In this document: positions 35,848 to 44,173 of the stretch, piece by piece
Position numbering within the stretch: position 1 is the stretch's first letter
Layout: every line of letters starts with the position of its first letter
Source: Anaerosacchariphilus hominis
Lineage (GTDB): Bacteria; Bacillota; Clostridia; Lachnospirales; Lachnospiraceae
Assembly: GCF_014290175.1 (NCBI RefSeq)
Contig: NZ_JACOOR010000001.1
Span: 434,001-498,000 of the forward strand
DNA: 64,000 bases
Reading direction: 5' to 3'
Notes under the pieces: generated by a model
Told to the model about the DNA's origin: nothing
The model's database searches: none
Seen by the model: only the letters and a program-made list of their open reading frames with translations
Made by a program: the position numbers and the translations under genes

Positions 35848-36252
35848 ATGTTACAGCAGTTATCCATATATGCGGAGAACAAAAAAGGCACCATGCAGAA
35901 TATTACCGAGGTTCTGGCAGCCGAGGGCATCAATATCTGGGGCTCCTGCACCAATGACGGTGCTGAGTACGGTATCAACCGTATGGTGGTATCCGAGCCG
36001 AAAAAGGCTCTGGAAGCTCTGGAGGGAGCCGGATATCTCTGCCGCCTCACCAGCGTCATCGGCGTGGAGGTGGAGGACGAGGTAGGAAATCTGAATCGTC
36101 TTCTGAAAGCTCTGGCCGAGAGCAATATCAATATCAACTATATCTACCTGTCCTTCAACCGTGCTTCTGGAAAGCCGGTCCTGGTGTTCCAGACCGAGGA
36201 TGCCGCAGAGGTGGAAGCCTGCATCCGTAAGAAAGGCTTTACCGTAGTCTAG
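35848..36252 (+). CDS. Tandem ACT-domain protein
   Basis: A 134-residue cytoplasmic protein made only of two ACT modules: residues 1-65 (LSIYAENKKGTMQNITEVLA) and about 68-134 (IGVEVEDEVGNLNRLLKALA). ACT domains bind small ligands, usually amino acids, between subunits. Similar free-standing double-ACT proteins are often beside phenylacetate-CoA ligase-type genes; none is here. AGGAGG-type site before the ATG is good. It is transcribed alone and closed by a strong terminator. The ligand is unknown. Confidence 0.88.
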   Translation: MLQQLSIYAENKKGTMQNITEVLAAEGINIWGSCTNDGAEYGINRMVVSEPKKALEALEGAGYLCRLTSVIGVEVEDEVGNLNRLLKALAESNININYIYLSFNRASGKPVLVFQTEDAAEVEACIRKKGFTVV

Positions 36253-36291
36253 CCGCTGAATTCTGTCTGACCAAAAGCCAAAAGTGTATGG

Positions 36292-36337
36292 AAAAAGCCC
36301 CTTGACCTGTTATCACACAGGCCCAAGGGGCTTTTTT
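36292..36337. terminator. Bidirectional terminator between the ACT gene and the pilus operon
   Basis: AAAAAGCCCCTTG pairs with CAAGGGGCTTTTT, with an inner CCTGT/ACAGG stem. It ends the ACT gene on the plus strand and the pilus operon on the minus strand. Confidence 0.85.
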
Positions 36338-36347
36338 GCCGTCCGCT

Positions 36348-36758
36348 TCAGCCGCAGCGCCGATCCCGTCTGCGGCAGCGCCTCCGGTACATCTCATCCA
36401 GCAGCAAAATGGTCACGAAGTCCTCCAGCCAGTTCCGGCCGTTGACCTCCTGCATCATCAGATCGTCCCGGTATTCAGACTTATCCAGCTGGTCATAGAT
36501 CTGCCTGCTGAGTCTCCGGATCTGAAGCTGGTCCGGATACTCGTCGAACATGAAGCTTCCGTCGTACTCCAGCATATCGCAGGCCCGGCCGGTCAGAGGC
36601 TGAATTTTTCGAGCCAGTGCCGGATACAGTTCCCGAAAGCGTCTCTCATCCCGCGCCTTTTCATCCTCCCATGGCAGCAGAGGGTAAAACGGGCACGCCG
36701 GATACGGGCCGCCAGGATCTGTTCCAAAGAGATAGGGGAATCTGTCATAGCTGTTCAT
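36348..36758 (-). CDS. Unknown small protein at the end of the pilus operon
   Basis: A 136-residue protein, Pro/Tyr-rich at the start (YPYFLF-like context: FPYLFGTDPGGPYPACPFYP) and Arg-rich at the end (RRRCRRRDRR). The centre has conserved-looking YEGS-type and DEYP segments (EYDGSFMFDEYPD). I recall similar proteins of unknown function across Lachnospiraceae. It is last before the terminator, 50 bases after the HPt gene. AAAGGA lies before the ATG. No pilus role is shown. Confidence 0.7.
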   Translation of the reverse strand: MNSYDRFPYLFGTDPGGPYPACPFYPLLPWEDEKARDERRFRELYPALARKIQPLTGRACDMLEYDGSFMFDEYPDQLQIRRLSRQIYDQLDKSEYRDDLMMQEVNGRNWLEDFVTILLLDEMYRRRCRRRDRRCG

Positions 36759-36809
36759 GAAGGAATCCTTTTTTATATTACCTTATGCGAAAAGCGGCAG
36801 ACTGACACC

Positions 36810-37157
36810 CTACTGAAGCTCCCGCAGCCCCTCCACGGTTCTCCGGTACTGCTCCTCCACCTTTGCAAACAGGGGACCGCTGCCCTCCAGGGTTCCCGCC
36901 CGCAGACTCTCGGTCAGGGCGGCGCTCACCTGGTAGAGCGCGTCAAAGCTCAGATTCTGGCATACGCCCTTCAGGGTATGGGCTCCTCGGAACGCAGTCT
37001 CCAGATCCTGCTCCTCCAGCCCTTTTTTCAGGGTCTCAAAGCTGGGATCGTCCAGAAACTTGACAGCAAACTTCTTTACAAAATTCTCACCCGGCAGCCG
37101 CTGCACTACTTCTTTGTAGTTACCGCCGATCTTTTCATAACACTCCTCTAAGGTCAT
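36810..37157 (-). CDS. HPt-domain phosphotransfer protein
   Basis: A 115-residue helical protein with the HPt signature AHTLKGVCQNLSF, whose His accepts and donates phosphate to receiver domains. The whole protein is one domain; no kinase is fused or nearby. It lies 76 bases after the GGDEF-REC-HD-GYP gene, so that REC domain is its likely partner. AGGAGGAG lies 6 bases before the ATG. Confidence 0.88.
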   Translation of the reverse strand: MTLEECYEKIGGNYKEVVQRLPGENFVKKFAVKFLDDPSFETLKKGLEEQDLETAFRGAHTLKGVCQNLSFDALYQVSAALTESLRAGTLEGSGPLFAKVEEQYRRTVEGLRELQ

Positions 37158-37233
37158 TGCTTTCTCCTCCTTGTACCCCTTTTTCTGATTCTGTTCCGAA
37201 CCTGTCTCTCCTATTCCGGCAGGCTCTGTTATC

Positions 37234-39240
37234 TCAGATATCTGCGTCGTCCAGCTCTGCCTGCGTCAGAGCGTGAATATCTGCCCGCTCCGGGTAGGCC
37301 TCCCGGCTCCGGAGCTGCATTTCCTTCCGGAGCTGATCCTTGATATCAGTCAGACATTCCAGCAGCAGCGGATTGAAGGCTCCGCATTCGCCGTTCAGAA
37401 TCATTTCAATCGCCTTCTCATGGGAATAAGCAGGCTTGTATACACGTTTACTCACCAGGGCGTCGTACACATCTGCCAGCGCCACCACCTGGGCGGAAAT
37501 GGGAATCTCGTCTCCCTTCAGTCCGTCCGGATAGCCCCGGCCATCGTAACGTTCATGATGCCAGCGGCAGATCTCGTGAGCCCGCTCTATCAAGGGCTCG
37601 TTCTGATACTGCTCCACAGTCTCCAGCATATTCGCACCGATGACCGTATGGGTCTTCATGATCTCAAATTCCTCCCGGGTCAGCTTCCCGGGCTTGTTCA
37701 GGATCTTCTCATCAATGGCGATCTTGCCGATATCGTGAAGCGTTGATGCCGTGGCGATGAGCTCCTGTTCCTGTCTGGAGATACCATAACGGTCCGTCTT
37801 TTCCTGGAGACGTTCCAGAATCAGGGAGGTCAGCAGATTGATATGGATCACATGAAGGCCGCTCTCTCCGTTTCGGAACTCTACGATCTGGCTCAGAATC
37901 GATACCATGATCCGGTTATTTTTCTCTTTTTCATACAGTTGCTTTTCCAGAAGACGAAGGAGCCGTCTCTGCTTTGCGTACAGCTTCAGGGTATTGGACA
38001 CACGTCGGTGTACTACCTTTGCGTCAAAGGGCCGGCTCACGTAATCGGAAGCACCCATGTCATAAGCCCTGCGGATATGGGCCTCCGAGGTCTCGCTGGA
38101 GATCATGATAACCGGAATATCGTCTATCCAGCGGTTGGCGTTCATATAGCTCAGGACGCCGAAGCCGTCCACCTCCGGCATAACGATATCCAGCAGTACC
38201 AGGGAAATCCCCGTTCCGTACTGTTCCAGCATGTTGATACACTCCCGGCCGTTCCGGGCCTCCAGGATCCGCAGATCATTGTGAAACATTTCCGAAAGCA
38301 GCTCCCGGTTCATCTCAGAATCGTCTGCGATGAGGATCTGCTCTTTGATATTCCCTGCCTCCAGGCTTTCGTCCTGCTCTGTCCTTTCCAGTTCCTTATC
38401 GCCCTCAATGATCACCGTATTCTTCCGTTTCTTGGCATAATACATCATTTTATCTGCCCGCCGGACTGCGTCCTCTATCCTGTCCTTCTCTGTCAGAACG
38501 CCGCCGATGCTGACTGAAAGGGGAATCCTTACTTCATCGGAGAACATCGTTTCCCGCATCTTCTCACAGATCTGATGCAGCTTCTTGGACAGCACCCATC
38601 TGCTTACCTTCTGCAGAATCAACAGGAATTCATCGCCGCCGTAGCGGATCAGCAGGTCTGTCTTCCGGATATTCCTCCGGATCACATTGGCCGTTGCCAC
38701 CAGAGCCTTATCGCCCACATGATGTCCGTAGGTATCGTTGTAGATCTTGAAGTCGTCCACATCGATGACTGCCACGCCTGCGGACTCCACCCTGTTCTTG
38801 ACCTCATCTTCATAGAAACGCCGGTTATATGTTCCCGTCAGGGCGTCCCGGTACAGTTTCTCGCTATACAGCTCCATCCGTTCCATCAGTTTCTCATAAC
38901 CGTAGGTATCCAGAAAGGTATTCTCATCCAGCTTCTTCAGCATCTCCAGTACATAAGGCCGACCGTCCACCTCCACATAGTCCGCCAGCACCTGATAAAC
39001 CCCCGAATCCATAAATTCCAGCTTAGAGCCTTTCCCCTTTTCCTGCAGGGCTTTATAGGCAATGCAGTTTTCACAGGGCTGCTTTTTCTCCCAGAAGCTG
39101 TAGCATTCGCAGGGCTCCTGCGGTCTGTCGGCCCGCGGCTCCCCTGCCAGCAGACAAACTATCCGGTCATCCACCAGACGCACCACGTCAAAGATGTCCT
39201 TCAGATGCTCCATTTTGTCTTTTATCTCTTCCATTGTCAT
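37234..39240 (-). CDS. Bifunctional c-di-GMP protein: GGDEF-REC-HD-GYP
   Basis: A 668-residue cytoplasmic protein. An N-terminal sensor-like region (about 1-110) has a Cys cluster (CECY, then CENC), possibly a metal or redox site. The GGDEF domain (about 120-280) has an intact GGDEF at 201-205 and an RKTD inhibitory site five residues before it. A receiver domain (about 300-420) has DDSE and the phospho-Asp in VLLDIVMP. The HD-GYP domain (about 450-640) has TLHDIGK and HHERYDGRGYPDGL. Both synthesis and breakdown of c-di-GMP therefore look active. The start is the MTMEEIK Met, 22 bases after the pilT stop. It ends the motor part of the pilus operon. Confidence 0.9.
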   Translation of the reverse strand: MTMEEIKDKMEHLKDIFDVVRLVDDRIVCLLAGEPRADRPQEPCECYSFWEKKQPCENCIAYKALQEKGKGSKLEFMDSGVYQVLADYVEVDGRPYVLEMLKKLDENTFLDTYGYEKLMERMELYSEKLYRDALTGTYNRRFYEDEVKNRVESAGVAVIDVDDFKIYNDTYGHHVGDKALVATANVIRRNIRKTDLLIRYGGDEFLLILQKVSRWVLSKKLHQICEKMRETMFSDEVRIPLSVSIGGVLTEKDRIEDAVRRADKMMYYAKKRKNTVIIEGDKELERTEQDESLEAGNIKEQILIADDSEMNRELLSEMFHNDLRILEARNGRECINMLEQYGTGISLVLLDIVMPEVDGFGVLSYMNANRWIDDIPVIMISSETSEAHIRRAYDMGASDYVSRPFDAKVVHRRVSNTLKLYAKQRRLLRLLEKQLYEKEKNNRIMVSILSQIVEFRNGESGLHVIHINLLTSLILERLQEKTDRYGISRQEQELIATASTLHDIGKIAIDEKILNKPGKLTREEFEIMKTHTVIGANMLETVEQYQNEPLIERAHEICRWHHERYDGRGYPDGLKGDEIPISAQVVALADVYDALVSKRVYKPAYSHEKAIEMILNGECGAFNPLLLECLTDIKDQLRKEMQLRSREAYPERADIHALTQAELDDADI

Positions 39241-39262
39241 AGTCTCAGCCCTTCCCTGTCTG

Positions 39263-40312
39263 TCAGATATACTGACCCAGCTCTGTTCTGTTGTCGGTAT
39301 AGGCCGCCGCATCGGAAGGAGTGATGTAGCCCTGTTTTACCAGACGTCCCAGATCCATATTCAATGTGTGCATACCTTCCGCGGAACCCGCCTGCATCAT
39401 GGCTGAAATCTGATGGGTCTTGCCTTCCCGGATCAGATTCAGAATACCCACGGTTCCCGTCAGCAGCTCTGTGGCCGCCACCCGGGACATTCCGCCTCCG
39501 CAGGGGATCAGGCATTGGCTGACGATTCCCTTCAGGGTGCCTGCCAGCTGTACCCGGACCTGATTCTGTCCCCCTGTGGGGCAGGCATCGATGATCCGCT
39601 CCACCGTCTGGGCCGCCCCTGTGGTGTGCAGGGTAGACAGCACCAGATGACCGGTTTCTGCCGCCAGAAGAGCCGCAGAAATGGTCTCGTAATCCCGCAT
39701 CTCCCCCACCAGAATCACGTCCGGATCCTCACGAAGAGCGCTCCGGAGAGCCGAGGCAAAGTCCTTCACATCCAATCCGGTCTCTCTCTGGTGAATCAGT
39801 GATTTTTTACATTCATAGACATATTCGATGGGATCCTCGATGGTAATGATATGTCGGTCATAATTCCGGTTCATATACTCAATCATGGCCGCCAGGGTGG
39901 TGGACTTACCGCTTCCGGTGGGTCCCGTTACCAGCACCAGTCCCCGGGGCTCCTTCGCCATCTCATAGAGAATCGTTGGCATCTTCAGTTCTTCCAGGGT
40001 GGGAATGGAAGCGTTCAGAAGACGGATGGTGGCTGCCAGCTTCTTCTGCTGCCGGAATACATTGACTCTCTGCCGGTATCCCTCCGGGGTAGTCAGGGAA
40101 AAGTCCGCGTCCTCTCCCCGTTCGAAGGCCGCCCGATGCTTTTCATCCAAAAGGGCCTCCAGCATGCCCCGGATCCCGCTTTCCTGAAGCTGCACTTCCG
40201 CAGGCAGAAGCCGTCCGTTGATCCGGTACCACACCGGCAAGCCCTCGGAAATATGAATATCCGAGGCTTTCTTTGCCCGGGCGTCCGCTATCATTTCATA
40301 GATTCTTTCCAT
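39263..40312 (-). CDS. pilT: Type IV pilus retraction ATPase
   Basis: A 349-residue hexameric ATPase of the GspE/PilT family. SDIHISEGLPVWYRING is the N-terminal PilT block; Walker A is GPTGSGKST; the Asp box (TIEDPIEYVYE), Walker B (ILVGEMRDYETI) and His box (HLVLSTLHTTGA) are intact. The PilT hallmark AIRNLIREGK appears as LNLIREGKTHQI near the end, which favours retraction function over assembly. Presence of this gene implies twitching or DNA uptake ability. Confidence 0.93.
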   Translation of the reverse strand: MERIYEMIADARAKKASDIHISEGLPVWYRINGRLLPAEVQLQESGIRGMLEALLDEKHRAAFERGEDADFSLTTPEGYRQRVNVFRQQKKLAATIRLLNASIPTLEELKMPTILYEMAKEPRGLVLVTGPTGSGKSTTLAAMIEYMNRNYDRHIITIEDPIEYVYECKKSLIHQRETGLDVKDFASALRSALREDPDVILVGEMRDYETISAALLAAETGHLVLSTLHTTGAAQTVERIIDACPTGGQNQVRVQLAGTLKGIVSQCLIPCGGGMSRVAATELLTGTVGILNLIREGKTHQISAMMQAGSAEGMHTLNMDLGRLVKQGYITPSDAAAYTDNRTELGQYI

Positions 40313-40329
40313 GCAGTTGTTCTCCGTAG

Positions 40330-42006
40330 TTATTCTCCGTAGCTGATCTTCATCAGCTCCTCCGGGGTGGTCACACCCTCCTTCACCAGAATCAGGCCGC
40401 TTTCCTTCAGGGTCCGCATGTGCTGATGGCCGATGGCGTACGCGGTGATCTCCTCCACCGAGGCATGATCCACAATCATGCGGCGGATTTCATTGTTAAT
40501 GGCCAGAATCTCATGTACCGCGATTCGGCCGCTGTAGCCGGTATTATTACAGTGGGCGCAGCCCATGCCCCGACGGACCTTCTTTACCTCCTGTCCCAGG
40601 AACAGACGCTCCTGCCCGGTGGTCTCCATTTCCCTGCCGCAGTTGGGGCAGACCTTCCGGAGCAGTCGCTGGGCCACCAGTCCCACCAGGGAATTGGCCA
40701 CCAGATAGGTCTCCACACCCATATCCTCCAGACGGACGATACTGGATACCGCGTCGTTGGTATGCAGGGTGGACAGTACCACATGACCGGTGATGGCCGC
40801 GCGGACAGAGGTGCCGGCAGTCTCACCGTCACGGGTCTCTCCTACCATGATGATATCCGGGTCCTGGCGCATCAGCGCCCGCAGACCCACGTCGAAGGTC
40901 AGCCCCGCCGCCGGATTTACCTGAGTCTGGTTGATGCCTGTGATATTCTTCTCCACCGGATCCTCGATGGTGGAAATATTCACATTCCGGCTCATCAGAT
41001 GCTCCAGAACCATATACAGGGTGGTGGACTTACCGCTTCCGGTGGGTCCTGTGATATAGATAATGCCGTTGGGGTAGTTCAGCATGGGCAAAAACTGCTG
41101 ATAGCTGTAATCGTCCATACCGAAGTGATCCGCATGCTCCATCTGGCCGCCGGAGGCCAGAATACGCAGTACTGCCTTCTCCCCGAAGACTGTCGGCAGT
41201 ACGGATACACGGATATTGATATTTCCTTCGTCCAGCTTTACCCGGAAATGGCCGTCCTGTGGAATCCGCTTCTCGGCGATATCCAGGTTCGCCAGAATCT
41301 TAATCCGGGCAATGAGGGGCGCGTGGATATTTCTCTGAATGGTAACATATTCCATGATTACGCCGTCGATCCGCATCCGCACCCGGGTCTCGTTCTCAAA
41401 GGGCTCGATGTGGATATCACTGGCGTTAGTCTTGATGGCACGTTCCAGAAGACTGTTCAGCAGACGGATGATCGGTGCTTCGTCATCGCTGCTTCCCAGA
41501 TCCTCGATGGCCAGTTCAGCCCCAGTGGTGGTGAAACCCACATTAGCCTGACTGGCCGCTTTTCGGGCATTGACTTCCGCAAAGTAATAGGAAATGGCCT
41601 TTTTCAGCGGTTCTTCCTCACAGAGACAGATCTCCAGCTGACAGCCGCTCTGCTGGCGTATCTCCTCCAAAGCGAAATAATTCAGGGGATCGTTCACGGC
41701 CAGCACCATATGATGCTCACGGACGCTGATGGGAAGCATCAGATTCTTCTCCGCCAGTTCCCGGCTTATGAGGGCTACAGCTTTCAGATCCACGCTCAGC
41801 TGGGCCACATCCACGATTTTCAACTGTAGTTTGCTGGCCAGGGCGTCCAGTACCTGCTGCTCTGTGACAAAGCCAAGCTCCCTTAAGATCTGACCCACAC
41901 GCATATCCCGGTGTTCCTTCTGATACGCCAGGGCCTGGGCCATCTGCTCACCTGTCACATATCCCTTCTCTGTCAGTACTTCTCCGATTCTCAGATTCGT
42001 ATTCAC
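40330..42006 (-). CDS. pilB: Type IV pilus assembly ATPase
   Basis: A 558-residue ATPase of the PilB/GspE type. Residues 1-150 form an MshEN-like N-terminal domain (LRIGEVLTEKGYVTGEQMAQ), which binds c-di-GMP in some PilB/MshE proteins. The motor has Walker A GPTGSGKST, TIEDPVEK, IIMVGETRDGETA and VLSTLHTND, and the CPNCGRE/CAHCNNTGY tetracysteine zinc site of PilB. The start is GTG: it overlaps the pilO-like stop (GTGA) and AGGAG lies 8 bases before it. Confidence 0.93.
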   Translation of the reverse strand: MNTNLRIGEVLTEKGYVTGEQMAQALAYQKEHRDMRVGQILRELGFVTEQQVLDALASKLQLKIVDVAQLSVDLKAVALISRELAEKNLMLPISVREHHMVLAVNDPLNYFALEEIRQQSGCQLEICLCEEEPLKKAISYYFAEVNARKAASQANVGFTTTGAELAIEDLGSSDDEAPIIRLLNSLLERAIKTNASDIHIEPFENETRVRMRIDGVIMEYVTIQRNIHAPLIARIKILANLDIAEKRIPQDGHFRVKLDEGNINIRVSVLPTVFGEKAVLRILASGGQMEHADHFGMDDYSYQQFLPMLNYPNGIIYITGPTGSGKSTTLYMVLEHLMSRNVNISTIEDPVEKNITGINQTQVNPAAGLTFDVGLRALMRQDPDIIMVGETRDGETAGTSVRAAITGHVVLSTLHTNDAVSSIVRLEDMGVETYLVANSLVGLVAQRLLRKVCPNCGREMETTGQERLFLGQEVKKVRRGMGCAHCNNTGYSGRIAVHEILAINNEIRRMIVDHASVEEITAYAIGHQHMRTLKESGLILVKEGVTTPEELMKISYGE

Positions 42007-42719
42007 TGATTTGTCTCCTCTCCGGACGCTCCTCTGTCTCCGCAGCTGTATACATACAGGGTACAAACGGCGTCTGTGCTGCCCACAATCTGAAGGGCAT
42101 CGCTCACATAGGTTCCGCTGTTCATGCTGAAGGAACGCACCTGCAGGCCCGGACAGTTCAGGGCGATATCATTCAGGAACGCCCGGATATTCTCTCCGGT
42201 TCCCCGGATACTTACGGTCACAGGCGTGATATTCGTATATTCGGCCTGCAACAGGGTTCCCATATTCGCTGTGCTTTCCGCCCCTGTATCCGCCGTGGTA
42301 TCCGTATCGGATGCCTCCGCAGCGTTTGCAGCCCGCCGGGACAGGAAGTATGCCGCCGGAACTTCCGCATAGGTATCTCCGATGCTTAAGGATACCGGAA
42401 ACAGGTTATGGTCCAGAATCAGGCCGGTGACCAGCTCGTCCACCTGTTGATTGCCCATACGGCCATAGTAGGGATTCGATACCTGCTTTAACTGCTCCTG
42501 CTGCTGTTCGATCTGCTTTTCCACCATGGGCGCATTGGCAATAGTGTCTTCCATCTCCTGCTTCCGCTCTTCTGTCTGCTCCCGTTCCAGCGCCAGATCC
42601 TGATGCTTCCGGATACCCGGCAGGATCAGAAACTGTCCGATGAGGACAAAGATCAGAAGACTGCCCAGAAGCTTCAGCAGCACCACGTCTCCCGGTTTTA
42701 ATTCCATATCCAGCTTCAT
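42003..42719 (-). CDS. PilO-like pilus alignment protein
   Basis: A 238-residue bitopic membrane protein: a short cytoplasmic start, one helix (about 15-33, LLGSLLIFVLIGQFLILPGI), a coiled coil (about 35-80) and an outer ferredoxin-like domain with the VSIRGTGENIRAFLND strand-helix pattern. This is the PilO plan. Its gene sits between PilMN and PilB, overlapping both by 4 bases. It should link the cytoplasmic PilM ring to the outside. Confidence 0.8.
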   Translation of the reverse strand: MKLDMELKPGDVVLLKLLGSLLIFVLIGQFLILPGIRKHQDLALEREQTEERKQEMEDTIANAPMVEKQIEQQQEQLKQVSNPYYGRMGNQQVDELVTGLILDHNLFPVSLSIGDTYAEVPAAYFLSRRAANAAEASDTDTTADTGAESTANMGTLLQAEYTNITPVTVSIRGTGENIRAFLNDIALNCPGLQVRSFSMNSGTYVSDALQIVGSTDAVCTLYVYSCGDRGASGEETNQ

Positions 42720-44131
42720 TCTTTCACCTCCACTGCCTGAAGTACACAGGACAGCGCCAGCGTGTACTCGCCGTCCCCGTAGGCATAGCCCGTATAGTTC
42801 ACGGACTCAAAGAGTCCTGTCGATTCCAGCTTGCTGATATATCCCGGGATGTCGATAACTTCCCGGCTCACCGCATTAAAGCTCAGGGTTCCGGTAGACA
42901 TATCCACGCCCTGTACCTCCACGTTCATGTCCCGTCCGCTCACATCCTCGATACGGGAAATCATGGCGTTGGTCAGATCCGGGTAGGTGGCCAGATTCTC
43001 CGTCATCTGGTTTACCTGATTGATGGAGGCCGCCAGTTCATTGCTGTACTGCTTCCGCTGCTGAGCCTGCAGATAAGAGTTCCTTACAGTTTCTTCCGAC
43101 ATCCATTCGTTCAGTTTCCGAATCTCCCGGGACACCCCGTGATTCCAGAGACTCACGCCGCCAAACACAGCCATGCAGGCCACAAAGGTCACCGCCGGGA
43201 CGATGCAGTGCTTCCAGAAACTTCCGGCGACCTTCGTTTCTTCCTGATTCTCCGCCAGCCATGCCCGGTAAAGGTTCATATCCTTCTTCTCGGAAAGCAT
43301 GGCCCCGATACAGGTGAGCCAGTCGCCAGGCTGCCCATCGGCATCGAAAGGCACCCGTACCTCCAGCGGATGCACGGTCAGATTCATCTGCCGGATGCCC
43401 TCCACGCCCGCCTCAAAGTCATCCGCGGCACAGCCCCCGTAATATACGTCCGTAATGGGATCTGCAGCCTTGGTGGTGGCGTAAAACTGCAGCATACCGG
43501 AGATATTCCGCACGATCTCCGTACCGAAGTCCAGGGTTCCCCGCTCGCTGAAAATCCTGCTCCGGGTGGAATAATGATAAACGCCGTCCTTATATAGAAG
43601 GCTGGTAACGCTGTTTTCCTCAAAAAGCAGATAGATTGCAGTTTTATTCTTCGGCGCCTTCAGATAAGACAATAGCTGCAGATACCCTTCCAGGGGTACG
43701 GTCAGGGAATCCACCGGAAGACCCAGTTCCTGAATCATCTCCTCCAGCCCGTTTAAGAACTCCTGGGAAGCTCCGCCGCAGCACAGGCTCCAGCCCTGCT
43801 TCTTACCTCCGCCGATGAGGCCGTAGTCCGCCACGCCCTCGCTTACGCTCTCCCGCATGACGTTCTCCGCCATCCGGTACAGCTGCTTTCCTGTGGCGTA
43901 GGGAATCTGGGTGGCCCGGGCGGTGGAATAGGATACCGGAAGCACCAGCTTCACATGTTCCGGACTCGCCGCTTCCAGATACCGGGACAGGGCTTTTTTC
44001 CACTGCTCCATGGTATTTCCATATCCTTCCAGCGGAATCCGGCGTACCCCCGTGATCCGGGGACTGCGTCCGGCCTTTCCTTCCGCGGCCAGGATACATT
44101 CTTCTCTCAGTACAATGACTGTATCACTCAT
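42716..44131 (-). CDS. PilM-PilN fusion protein
   Basis: A 471-residue protein. Residues 1-300 have the actin-like PilM fold (VLREECILAAEGK, then TLDFGTEIVRNISGMLQFYA and the final DWLTCIGAML). A membrane helix at about 315-335 (IVPAVTFVACMAVFGGVSLW), a coiled coil and an outer PilN-type domain (GYISKLESTGLFESVNYTGY) follow. In most bacteria PilM and PilN are separate proteins that bind through a short PilN peptide; here they are joined. GGAGGAG lies 7 bases before the ATG. Confidence 0.82.
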   Translation of the reverse strand: MSDTVIVLREECILAAEGKAGRSPRITGVRRIPLEGYGNTMEQWKKALSRYLEAASPEHVKLVLPVSYSTARATQIPYATGKQLYRMAENVMRESVSEGVADYGLIGGGKKQGWSLCCGGASQEFLNGLEEMIQELGLPVDSLTVPLEGYLQLLSYLKAPKNKTAIYLLFEENSVTSLLYKDGVYHYSTRSRIFSERGTLDFGTEIVRNISGMLQFYATTKAADPITDVYYGGCAADDFEAGVEGIRQMNLTVHPLEVRVPFDADGQPGDWLTCIGAMLSEKKDMNLYRAWLAENQEETKVAGSFWKHCIVPAVTFVACMAVFGGVSLWNHGVSREIRKLNEWMSEETVRNSYLQAQQRKQYSNELAASINQVNQMTENLATYPDLTNAMISRIEDVSGRDMNVEVQGVDMSTGTLSFNAVSREVIDIPGYISKLESTGLFESVNYTGYAYGDGEYTLALSCVLQAVEVKE

Positions 44132-44173
44132 GGTCTGTCTCCTCCGTATTTCTCCTCTTCCCGGGCCTCTGCC

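Noticed and set aside
34512..36137. The methyltransferase frame stays open for 137 more codons upstream (541 residues).
   Set aside because: That extension lies opposite the ACT-domain gene and through both divergent promoters, and it is Arg/Ser/Leu-rich with no conserved pattern; the start at 35726 fits the promoter and the family.
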